From Deltaproteobacteria bacterium (GTDB lineage: Bacteria; Myxococcota_A; UBA9160), in NCBI GenBank assembly GCA_003520425.1, contig DOUU01000359.1, positions 225 through 6,582 on the forward strand: DNA of 6,358 bases. The letters run 5' to 3'. The position numbers were made by a program, and so were the translations under genes. This document shows, one piece after another, positions 1 through 6,358 of the stretch (positions are counted from its first letter, which is position 1; each line of letters opens with the position of its first letter). The notes under the pieces are model-generated. The model was given only the letters and a program-made list of their open reading frames with translations, was not told the origin of the DNA and did no database searches.

Positions 1-1089
1 CGAACCGACGGCGGCTCGCTCCTCGGCCCGTACTTTGGCTTCGTGGGCGCTGTGCGTGAGGCGGCCGACCCGCGGCGCCGCCCCCTCTACGTGACGGTTG
101 CCGAGCAGCTCGCTGCCTGTCCGTGGCAGGTCTTCGTGCGAAGGTTCTTGCGCATTCAAGCGCCGCCCGACGCCCTCGGCGAGCTGCCGGGGATCGACGC
201 GCGCCTTGTAGGCGCGACCGTGCACGCCGCGCTGGAGCAGCTTGCGGCCTCGCAGAGTGTCCCGGCGCGCCTTTCTCTCGAGGAGGTCGCGGCGGCGAGG
301 CGCGTGGAGCTGTCCTGGCCTGAGGAGAGCGCCCTTGCGAGCACTGTGCACGCTGCCGCCGAAAAGGTGTGCGGGGAAGAAGGCATTGCGTTGCCGGGGT
401 TCCCGCACGCCCTGGCTGCCTTGGCGCTCGGCGGCGTGCGGGCGGCATGCGCAGCCGAAGGCGGTCGCACGGTCGCGGTCCTCGGCGTCGAAGTCGACGG
501 GGCGTGCAGCGTCGTCGACTTTGCCGGTCGGTCCCGCACCATCCGCTTCCGAGCAGACCGGGTCGATGACGACGGGGGTGCGCTGAGGCTCACGGACTAC
601 AAGGTGGGTCGCCCCATCTCAGAGCTGAAGGCCGCCGACAAGCGAGCCCGGGACTTTCTGCAGGCGGTGCGCAGGGGAGAGCGACTCCAGGCAGTTGCCT
701 ATGCGCTCGCGGCCGCAGTGCTTCGTTCGCCTGCGGAGGCTCGCGGCAGGTACCTCTTCCTCGGTGACGGTCTTGAAGTCCGGGAGTTCGAGGTCCGTGC
801 GGACGACTCCACCCTTGCGAACGCCTTCCACGAAGCCCTGCGCACGAGCTTCGCGGTGCTCGACGCAGGGAGCCTGTTCCCGCGTCTGCTCGAGCCGGAC
901 GGCAGCGGGCCCAAGCGCTGTGAGATGTGTGACGTACGCGAGGCCTGTCTGCGGGGGGACTCCGGCTCTCGCCTGCGCCTTGAGGACTGGGCAAAGGCCA
1001 AGGGCGAGGGCATCGCCGCAGTGCCCGCGTCACCGGCGGAGCAGGCTGCCTTCGCGCTGTGGCAGCTCAGAGCGGAGGCCGACGAGTGA
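1..1089 (+). CDS. addB: AddB-like helicase-nuclease subunit, C-terminal part (5' end outside window)
   Basis: The frame is open from the first base, so this is the last 362 residues of a longer protein; the GTG at 43 is probably internal. Numbering residues from that GTG, one Cys lies at 26 (A-A-C-P-W) and a C-x2-C-x5-C cluster at 293, 296 and 302. This is the layout of the AddB-type 4Fe-4S cluster, which staples the nuclease domain together. Between them is a PD-(D/E)XK nuclease of the RecB/AddB type: His61 in a T-V-H-A-A-L-E motif, Asp172 in A-D-R-V-D, Asp185-Tyr-Lys187 in L-T-D-Y-K-V-G, and Gln216-x3-Tyr220. All catalytic positions look intact. In the family, AddB pairs with AddA, degrades one strand at a double-strand break and helps load RecA. 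The stop overlaps the addA start by four bases, supporting the pairing. The N-terminal helicase-like part is not visible, so a shorter stand-alone nuclease cannot be fully excluded. Confidence 0.85.
   Translation, partial: RTDGGSLLGPYFGFVGAVREAADPRRRPLYVTVAEQLAACPWQVFVRRFLRIQAPPDALGELPGIDARLVGATVHAALEQLAASQSVPARLSLEEVAAARRVELSWPEESALASTVHAAAEKVCGEEGIALPGFPHALAALALGGVRAACAAEGGRTVAVLGVEVDGACSVVDFAGRSRTIRFRADRVDDDGGALRLTDYKVGRPISELKAADKRARDFLQAVRRGERLQAVAYALAAAVLRSPAEARGRYLFLGDGLEVREFEVRADDSTLANAFHEALRTSFAVLDAGSLFPRLLEPDGSGPKRCEMCDVREACLRGDSGSRLRLEDWAKAKGEGIAAVPASPAEQAAFALWQLRAEADE
1074..1078 (+). promoter_or_regulatory. Shine-Dalgarno site for addA
   Basis: A perfect GGAGG lies within the end of addB, seven bases before the GTG at 1086. 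This spacing is ideal for ribosome binding. It decides the addA start in favour of 1086 over the in-frame GTG at 1059, which would put this site inside the gene. Confidence 0.75.
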
Positions 1090-4000
1090 TCTCGCCCCTG
1101 CCCGACGACCCCGTGCGCGAAGACGAGAGGGCGCGCCTGCTCGCCCAGACCGAGTTTCGCGCGCCCCTTGTGCTCGAGGCCGGTGCGGGCACAGGCAAGA
1201 CCACTGCGCTCGTGGCACGCATCGTCGTCTGGCTCCTTGGCGAAGGGTGGGTGCGCGCGGCTTCCCATCTTGCGCGAACGGCGACCGAGGGCGAGCCCAC
1301 GCGCGACGAGCGAGTCGCTGCGCGCGCGGTCTGCCGAGTTGTCGCGATTACCTTTACCGAGGCGGCCGCAGCCGAGATGTCGATGCGGGTGGGAGAGGCC
1401 CTGCACCGCATCGCGCTCGGGCACGACCTTCCCGAAGGCGTCGCGGCCTCGCTCCTCCCGCCCCCCGCAGAACGCATGAGACGCGCGGCTGCTCTCGATG
1501 ACGTCCTCGACCAGCTGGTGGTTCGTACCATTCATGCCTTCTGCCGCCGTCTTCTTGTCGCGCACCCGCTCGAAGCGGGCATCCACCCGCGCTTCGAAGT
1601 CGATGCGGACCTGCGCACGCGCGATGAGGTCGTGCGGGAGTGTGTGGAAGTCGCCCTGAAGGAGGGATACGGGACGTCTGGAAATCCTGCCTATCTCGAA
1701 CTCGCGCGCCTCGGCAAAGGCCCCGCGGAGTTGGCGGAGGCGCTCGCAGCGCTTGTCGACGCCGGCGTCTCTCCCGATGCGCTGAGCGAGGACCCCGTGG
1801 CTCCCGCCCGCATCCAGGCGCTCCAGGCGTCCCTCGTCGAGGCGATCGAGCGCTTCCGCCAAGCGGACAGAGGGCGCCTCGCCCAGCTCGCGCGGGGGGT
1901 CAAGAGCCAAGCGGTCGTCGGCCTTCTCGATGAGACCCTCGGGCGGGCGAACGCGCTGGGCGGCGGATCCTCGAAAGAGCTCGAGAGCTTTGTGGCCTGG
2001 GCTCGCGAGGTCTGGCCAGGGGCGCTCGGACGCGTCATGAGCTGGGCGCAGACGAGCGGCGGCTTCAACCACGGGGAGCGCGCGGCCCTCGGCGAGGATC
2101 AGGCGGCGGTGCGCGGTGCGGCGCAGGCGCTCCTGCCGCTGCTTCGTCACCTGATTGCACTCGACCCTGCGCTCTTCGAGGCGGCGCGCCGCGCGTTGGA
2201 TCCCCTTCTTCGAAAGGCGCACGAGCAGATGCGGGCGCGCGGCGCGGTGACCTACAGCGCGCTTTTGCGAGAAGCACGCGATCTGCTCGTGCGGCATCCA
2301 GAGGTGGCGGCGAGTGTTCGGCTCGGCATCGACCAGCTTCTGGTGGATGAGTTTCAGGACACCGATCAGCTCCAGTGCGACGTCATTCGCGCTCTCGCGC
2401 TGAGAGGAGAACGTGGCGATCGGCCGGGTCTGTTCCTCGTCGGCGATCCCAAACAGTCGATCTTCGGCTGGCGCAGCGCGGACCTCGCCGCGTACGACGG
2501 CTTCGTGGACGAAGTCAAGGCCAGTGCGGGGACGGTGCAGCGCCTGTGCGTGAACTACCGCTCGACGCCGCGCATTCTCCAAGAGGTCGACCGCGTGATC
2601 GAGCCGCTCATGAAAGAGTGCCGGGGCGTACAGCCACGCTTCCAGCGCCTCATCGCGAGCCCGAAGCGCTCCTCGAGCCCTGGCTTCGAGTCGGGACGGT
2701 TTGCCGCGGTCGAGCACTGGGTGCCGAGCGCCTTCGACCCGGTCTCCCGCGCTCCCTGCGAGACGACGGCGCGAGAGGCGCGGGAGATTGAGGCCGCTCA
2801 ACTGGCGCGGGATTTGGTCGAGCTTCATCACCGCCACGGCGTCGCCTGGCCGCGCATCGCCGTGCTCTTGCGCAGCTTGGTCGAGGTCGACGTCTATCTC
2901 GACGCACTTCGCGCAGCCGGCGTGCCGTACGACGTCACGGTCGATCGCAGCTACTACCAGCGGCGCGAGATCATCGATGCCTCGGCGCTGGTGCGTTGCG
3001 TGCTCGATCCGACGGATCACCTTGCGCTCCTGTCCTACCTGCGCTCGCCGGGCGTCGGCGTGCCCGATGCGGCTCTGATTCCGCTCTGGACGCGCGGTTT
3101 TCCGGCCCGCGTGACCGCGCTGGCCGACGACACCCGTGAGGCCGCGCAGGAGGGCCTTGCCCGGTGCATGGCCGATGCGGCCGCCGCGCTGCCGGACGAT
3201 GTGCCTGGGATCGAGCGCATTGCGGGCTGGGAGGCGAGCCTCGAGGCGGCGGTGGGGCAGCTCGGAGCGCTGCGTGCATCCTTCGAAAACGATCCGGTCG
3301 ACGTCTTCGTCGAGCGCCTGCGTACCACGACGCTGATCGAGGCCACGGAATCCGCCCGCACCCTCGGCCACTACCGAGTCGCCAACCTTGACCGGTTCTT
3401 CCGCAAGCTGGCGGAGACGCTGCAAGAACGGGGGGATCGCGCCGCCCTGCTGCGCGCCCTTCGCGCCGACCTGGCTGCATCCCGCGAGGCCGACGAGGGG
3501 CAGTCGAGTCCCGCGTCGCTCGACGCGGTGTCGATCCTCTCGATTCACCGGGCCAAGGGACTCGACTTCGACCACGTGTACCTGCTGGATCTCCACAAGG
3601 GAGCGCCGCGGCGGGAAGAGGAAAAGACCGAGCTGGCCTTCCATGAGGGGAGATGGGAGCTGTGTCTTTTCGGGGCGCCGAGCCTTGGCTTCCACGCCGT
3701 GCGTACCGAACGCGAGATCCGCGAGGCCGCCGAGCGTGTGCGCACGCTCTACGTCGCGATGACGCGGGCGCGGGAGAGGCTCGTTCTGGCGGGGCTGCGC
3801 TCGCCCTTCACGGCCTCGGCGGCCGAGAAGAGCCATGCCCGCCTGCTGGAAGGCCGCGGCGGCGAGCCGGTCGACCTCACGGCGCTCGCCCGCGAGGCCG
3901 TGGAGAGAGGCGCTGGTTTCGTCGACGCTTCGCAGGCTCGCTGGGTGTTCCCGCAGCTCCTCACGGACTCGGGTGCGGCGGCGAAGAGGGCGGATGGGGA

Positions 4001-4766
4001 TTCCGACGCGGCCTTCGATCCCTCGGCCATCCTCGCAGAGTCGAGGCAGCTCGACGGCAAGCGCAGCGAGGCGGCCCGCTACGCTGCGCGTCCCATCCGC
4101 GGGCCCGCGTCCGCGCAGGCGCACGAGGCACTGCGCGAGCTGTTCGAGACGAGCGAAGGTCCCGAGCCGGATCGGCTCGGGGGCGCCGAGGGGCGTTGGC
4201 CCGAGCACCCTGTGCCCCGGGCCGTGGGGACGGCCGTGCACCGGGCACTCGAGCAGATGGATTTCAAGGCCGAGCCCGTGCAGGAACTCGAGCGTCTTGA
4301 GCGAGTGATGCACAGTGCCGTTGCCGGGGTCGTCCCGCAGGCGCTCCTCGAGCCGACCCTTGCCCGCGCCCGCGAGCTCCTCCGGCGCTTTGCTGGGGGC
4401 CCGCTCTACGCAAGACTGCGTAGACACGCGGACCAGATCGTGGCGCGGGAGCTCCCCGTGCTTCTTCCGCCCCTCGATCGCGAAGACGGCCCCGTCGGTT
4501 TCGTGACGGGAGCGATCGATCTTGTGTATCGCGATCCCTGCACGAACGAGCTCGTGGTCGCCGACTACAAGACCGACGATGTGCCCTTGCCCGAGGACCG
4601 GCAGGCACGCGTTCGCGCCTACGCCGAACAGGGGCGGATCTACGTGCACGCCGTGCGCGAGGCCTTGGGGCTCCCCCGCCCTCCACGCTTTGAGCTCTGG
4701 TTCCTGGGTCTCGGACAGATCGAGACCGTGCCAATCGAGGGAGGAGTTCGTATCCTGAGCGCGTGA
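1086..4766 (+). CDS. addA: AddA-like UvrD/RecB-family helicase-nuclease
   Basis: This complete 1226-residue protein is close to the usual AddA length (about 1230 in Bacillus). Superfamily 1A helicase motifs appear in order: Walker A A-G-A-G-T-G-K-T (32-39), motif Ia T-F-T-E-A-A-A-A-E-M (89-98), Walker B L-L-V-D-E-F-Q-D-T-D (418-427), motif III L-V-G-D-P-K-Q-S-I-F-G-W-R (451-463), motif IV V-N-Y-R-S-T (489-494), motif V I-H-R-A-K-G-L-D-F-D (820-829) and motif VI L-Y-V-A-M-T-R-A-R-E-R (888-898). A C-terminal RecB-type nuclease follows: His1052 (G-T-A-V-H-R-A-L-E), Asp1145 (G-A-I-D), Asp1160-Tyr-Lys1162 (A-D-Y-K-T-D) and Gln1182-x3-Tyr1186. It lacks a C-terminal cysteine cluster, as expected for AddA rather than AddB. 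In the family it is the 3'-to-5' translocating ATPase that unwinds broken ends and cleaves one strand. The start at 1086 rests on the GTGA overlap with addB and GGAGG seven bases upstream. Separate RecB assignment is unlikely because the partner is AddB-like. Confidence 0.93.
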   Translation: MISPLPDDPVREDERARLLAQTEFRAPLVLEAGAGTGKTTALVARIVVWLLGEGWVRAASHLARTATEGEPTRDERVAARAVCRVVAITFTEAAAAEMSMRVGEALHRIALGHDLPEGVAASLLPPPAERMRRAAALDDVLDQLVVRTIHAFCRRLLVAHPLEAGIHPRFEVDADLRTRDEVVRECVEVALKEGYGTSGNPAYLELARLGKGPAELAEALAALVDAGVSPDALSEDPVAPARIQALQASLVEAIERFRQADRGRLAQLARGVKSQAVVGLLDETLGRANALGGGSSKELESFVAWAREVWPGALGRVMSWAQTSGGFNHGERAALGEDQAAVRGAAQALLPLLRHLIALDPALFEAARRALDPLLRKAHEQMRARGAVTYSALLREARDLLVRHPEVAASVRLGIDQLLVDEFQDTDQLQCDVIRALALRGERGDRPGLFLVGDPKQSIFGWRSADLAAYDGFVDEVKASAGTVQRLCVNYRSTPRILQEVDRVIEPLMKECRGVQPRFQRLIASPKRSSSPGFESGRFAAVEHWVPSAFDPVSRAPCETTAREAREIEAAQLARDLVELHHRHGVAWPRIAVLLRSLVEVDVYLDALRAAGVPYDVTVDRSYYQRREIIDASALVRCVLDPTDHLALLSYLRSPGVGVPDAALIPLWTRGFPARVTALADDTREAAQEGLARCMADAAAALPDDVPGIERIAGWEASLEAAVGQLGALRASFENDPVDVFVERLRTTTLIEATESARTLGHYRVANLDRFFRKLAETLQERGDRAALLRALRADLAASREADEGQSSPASLDAVSILSIHRAKGLDFDHVYLLDLHKGAPRREEEKTELAFHEGRWELCLFGAPSLGFHAVRTEREIREAAERVRTLYVAMTRARERLVLAGLRSPFTASAAEKSHARLLEGRGGEPVDLTALAREAVERGAGFVDASQARWVFPQLLTDSGAAAKRADGDSDAAFDPSAILAESRQLDGKRSEAARYAARPIRGPASAQAHEALRELFETSEGPEPDRLGGAEGRWPEHPVPRAVGTAVHRALEQMDFKAEPVQELERLERVMHSAVAGVVPQALLEPTLARARELLRRFAGGPLYARLRRHADQIVARELPVLLPPLDREDGPVGFVTGAIDLVYRDPCTNELVVADYKTDDVPLPEDRQARVRAYAEQGRIYVHAVREALGLPRPPRFELWFLGLGQIETVPIEGGVRILSA
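4161..4181. repeat. Perfect 9-bp inverted repeat with 3-base loop, inside addA
   Basis: CCCGAGCCG, the loop GAT, then CGGCTCGGG form a perfect GC-rich hairpin. It falls in the part of addA that encodes the poorly conserved linker between the helicase motifs and the nuclease domain (about residues 1026-1032). No T-run follows, so it is not a standard intrinsic terminator. It could be chance in 70% GC DNA or a local mRNA structure. Confidence 0.6.
4405..4424. repeat. Perfect 8-bp inverted repeat with 4-base loop, inside addA
   Basis: TCTACGCA, the loop AGAC, then TGCGTAGA pair perfectly. The element is inside addA near the start of the nuclease domain (around residues 1107-1113, L-Y-A-R-L-R-R). 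It is not followed by a T-run. Its function is unknown and chance is plausible. Confidence 0.5.
4740..4766 (+). promoter_or_regulatory. addA/hydrolase translational-coupling junction (GTGA overlap)
   Basis: The TGA stop of addA (4764-4766) shares bases with the GTG start of the hydrolase (4763-4765). The only purine-rich Shine-Dalgarno-like stretch, GGAGGAG at 4740-4746, ends 16 bases before the GTG, which is too far for efficient independent initiation. No other ATG, GTG or TTG start in this frame lies close by. Termination-reinitiation by ribosomes finishing addA is therefore the likely mode. This is inferred from spacing only. Confidence 0.55.
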
Positions 4767-5686
4767 TTGCCGACGAGCCCGTTTCGTATCCCGGTGCGCG
4801 CAGACCCGACCGCAAGAGATTCGTCGACTCCTCGGGTGTACGCATCGCGGTCTACGAGTGGGGCGACGAGCGCGCGAGGCCGCTGCTCCTCGTGCATGGG
4901 GGCTTCGACTTCGCAGGCACGTTCGATGTTTTCGCGCCGCTCCTCGCGCAAGCGGGCTGGCGGGTCGTCTCCTTCGACCATCGCGGCCACGGAGATTCCG
5001 CGCATCCTGCGCTCTACAGCTGGGACGCGGATGTGCGAGACACGCGGGCCGTCCTCGATTCGGTGAGCCACAAGCCCATGCCGATGATCGGCCATTCGAA
5101 AGGGGGCGCTCTTCTGACGCAGCTCATCGAAGCGCACCCGCACCGCGCGTCTGCCTTCGTGAACATCGACGGACTGCCGGGCAGGCGCCGTCATCCCGAC
5201 GTGGCGGACCATGAACGCACGCGTCTGGTGGCGGCCGAGCTCGCCGGCTGGCTGGACCATCGCCGGCGCTCCGCCAAGAAGGAGCGCAAGCCCGGCACGA
5301 TCGACGAGCTCGCCCGGCGCAGGGCGCGCATGAACCCCCGCCTCTCTCTTGCTTGGCTGCGCTATCTGGTCCCCATCGGGGCGCAAAGGAGTTCGGACGG
5401 CTGGCGCTGGAAGATCGATCCTTCACTGCGCTTCGGCGGGTTCGGCCCCTGGCGCCCCGACTGGTCCCTGGAGCGGCTGCCTGGCTTTCCGGTGCCCCTC
5501 GTCGGCGTCGTAGGCCTCGTGCACGAGGAGATGGGCTGGGGCACCCATCCCGACGAAATCCGCCCCTATCTCCCGTCCGGTGTGCGCGTCGAGGCATTTG
5601 CCGACGCCGGTCACTTCGTTCACATCGAGAAGCCCCGCGAGGTGGCCGACCTCGCCCTGCGCTTCTTCCAAAGCGTGGGCGCGTAA
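4763..5686 (+). CDS. Alpha/beta-hydrolase fold protein, substrate unknown
   Basis: This complete 307-residue protein has the usual length for a cytoplasmic alpha/beta-hydrolase and no signal peptide or membrane segment. Visible family marks are the oxyanion-hole H-G-G (45-47), the F-D-H-R-G-H-G-D-S turn after strand 4 (71-79), the nucleophile elbow G-H-S-K-G with Ser112 (110-114) and a late A-G-H-F-V-H-I-E-K-P with catalytic His284. Residues about 150-240 form a basic, Arg/Trp-rich cap region that would set substrate choice. The catalytic acid is not in the usual G-x-x-D form: after strand V-P-L-V-G-V-V-G-L come His254-Glu255-Glu256, so a Glu may serve. Candidate roles are esterase, lipase, epoxide hydrolase or haloalkane dehalogenase; the sequence does not separate them. 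The GTG start overlaps the addA stop by four bases, so it belongs to the addAB transcript. Confidence 0.88.
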   Translation: MIADEPVSYPGARRPDRKRFVDSSGVRIAVYEWGDERARPLLLVHGGFDFAGTFDVFAPLLAQAGWRVVSFDHRGHGDSAHPALYSWDADVRDTRAVLDSVSHKPMPMIGHSKGGALLTQLIEAHPHRASAFVNIDGLPGRRRHPDVADHERTRLVAAELAGWLDHRRRSAKKERKPGTIDELARRRARMNPRLSLAWLRYLVPIGAQRSSDGWRWKIDPSLRFGGFGPWRPDWSLERLPGFPVPLVGVVGLVHEEMGWGTHPDEIRPYLPSGVRVEAFADAGHFVHIEKPREVADLALRFFQSVGA

Positions 5687-5702
5687 GGGCGACCGCACGA
5701 AG

Positions 5703-6358
5703 ATGGCTTCGCCGACGGTTCTGACCCACGGGAAGGTGCGGCTTGCGCTCCATGAGCTCCGGCCGGGCGAGGGTCGAGCGCTGCTTTTGCTCCACGGCCT
5801 GGGGGAGCACTCCCCCGCCTCGCCCCCGGAGTTCCTGAATGCGTGGTCAGGACCGATCGTCGCTCTCGACTTCACGGGTCATGGCGCCTCCACCATTCCC
5901 GCTGGGGGTGGTTACACCGCGGAGGTGCTGATGGGCGACGCGGACGCGGCCCTCGCGCATCTGGAGCAAGCGACGCTTGTCGGTCGCGGGCTCGGCGCCT
6001 ACGTGGCGCTGCTGCTTGCAGGGGCGCGTCCCGAGGCGGTGCGGGGGGCGGTCCTGTGCGACGGACCGGGCCTTGCCGGAGGGGGCGCGCGCCCCGGGAG
6101 CCCGCAGATCGTCCCTCCCGATCGCGCCGCAGTTCCTCCCCCGGACCCATTCGCGCTCGCGGAGCTCTCCAGGGACGTGCGGCCGCCCGAGTACGCAACC
6201 GCCTTCGCTCGGCAGGCGGCGGTGCTTTCCGGACTCACGCGTCCGATCTCGATCTGCGCTCTCGAGCGCGCCGCCTGGCTGCGCGCCGTGGCAGAGGAGC
6301 CGGGTGTGGAAGAGTCGACGATCGCAGAGGCGCTCGCGCTCTACGCGCGCCTGCGCTG
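5703..6358 (+). CDS. Second alpha/beta-hydrolase-like protein without the nucleophilic Ser (3' end outside window)
   Basis: An ATG at 5703, 16 bases after the previous stop, opens a frame with no stop to the window end (218 codons). The fold is recognisable from L-L-L-L-H-G-L-G-E-H-S (27-37), with H-G as the oxyanion-hole position, and from L-D-F-T-G-H-G-A-S (55-63), matching the F-D-H-R-G-H-G-D-S element of the preceding protein. At the nucleophile elbow, however, it reads V-G-R-G-L-G-A-Y (93-100): residue 96 is Gly, encoded ggg at 5988-5990, where hydrolases have Ser, Asp or Cys. After the next predicted strand (A-V-L-C-D-G-P-G) there is a Gly/Pro-rich loop. No clear G-H catalytic histidine motif is seen before the window ends. 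It may therefore be a non-catalytic relative that acts as a partner or binding protein. The ribosome site is weak (AAGGG at 5685-5689, 13 bases away). Composition resembles its neighbours, and similarity to the upstream hydrolase is limited to the fold motifs. Confidence 0.8.
   Translation, partial: MASPTVLTHGKVRLALHELRPGEGRALLLLHGLGEHSPASPPEFLNAWSGPIVALDFTGHGASTIPAGGGYTAEVLMGDADAALAHLEQATLVGRGLGAYVALLLAGARPEAVRGAVLCDGPGLAGGGARPGSPQIVPPDRAAVPPPDPFALAELSRDVRPPEYATAFARQAAVLSGLTRPISICALERAAWLRAVAEEPGVEESTIAEALALYARLR

Noticed and set aside
1059..1085. An in-frame GTG at 1059 as an alternative addA start.
   Set aside because: It would add nine residues overlapping addB, and no comparable ribosome site was noted for it. 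The GTG at 1086 has GGAGG at ideal distance and forms the GTGA overlap also seen at the next junction.
695..1501. A plus-strand open frame of 268 codons spanning the addB/addA junction.
   Set aside because: It is out of frame with both genes, and its product is Arg/Pro/Ala-rich low-complexity sequence typical of shifted frames in high-GC DNA.
699..4649. A 1316-codon open frame on the minus strand, opposite addA and part of addB.
   Set aside because: Within addA its codons lie exactly opposite the sense codons, so its stops would require sense TTA, CTA or TCA, which are rare in such GC-rich genes. A long open frame is therefore expected. The translation shows no recognisable motif and the opposite strand has a clear helicase-nuclease.
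4640..5386. A minus-strand open frame of 248 codons opposite the addA end and the first hydrolase.
   Set aside because: It lies over a well-supported hydrolase, has no recognisable domain, and again reflects scarcity of A/T-rich stop triplets.
5687..5702. A possible terminator or promoter between the two hydrolases.
   Set aside because: The gap is only 16 bases, with no inverted repeat, T-run or promoter-like boxes.
4763..6358. The two hydrolase genes as one gene split by a frameshift, or as a recent tandem duplication.
   Set aside because: Each has its own N-terminal H-G motif and nucleophile-elbow region, so they are two full domains. Similarity is confined to fold motifs, so any duplication is not recent.

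Overview
The window is gene-dense, GC-rich DNA (about 70% GC by eye). All convincing genes are on the + strand and almost without gaps, so it reads as an internal segment of one operon that continues past both window edges. There is no RNA gene, mobile element, CRISPR array, promoter or convincing terminator. A high-GC bacterium with an AddAB-type recombination nuclease, rather than RecBCD, fits Myxococcota or other former Deltaproteobacteria, with Alphaproteobacteria possible. This placement is inferred from gene type and composition only.

Layout: (1) bases 1-1089, the C-terminal third of an AddB-like subunit, with a PD-(D/E)XK nuclease domain and four cysteines spaced for an iron-sulfur cluster; its start lies upstream of the window. 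(2) 1086-4766, a complete AddA-like UvrD/RecB-type helicase-nuclease of 1226 residues. (3) 4763-5686, a complete alpha/beta-hydrolase with a Ser nucleophile. (4) 5703-6358, the start of a second alpha/beta-hydrolase-fold protein that runs off the window and has Gly where the nucleophilic Ser should be.

The first two junctions are identical 4-base GTGA overlaps, in which the GTG start shares bases with the upstream TGA stop. The third gap is 16 bases. This arrangement implies co-transcription and probably translational coupling. AddA and AddB would form the heterodimer that resects double-strand DNA ends for RecA loading: AddA supplies the translocating helicase and one nuclease, AddB the second nuclease and the Fe-S-stabilised end-binding module. 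The role of the two hydrolase-fold proteins in the same operon is not explained by known AddAB biology. That link, and the serine-less elbow of the second protein, are the most interesting points. No wholly new system is demonstrated here.
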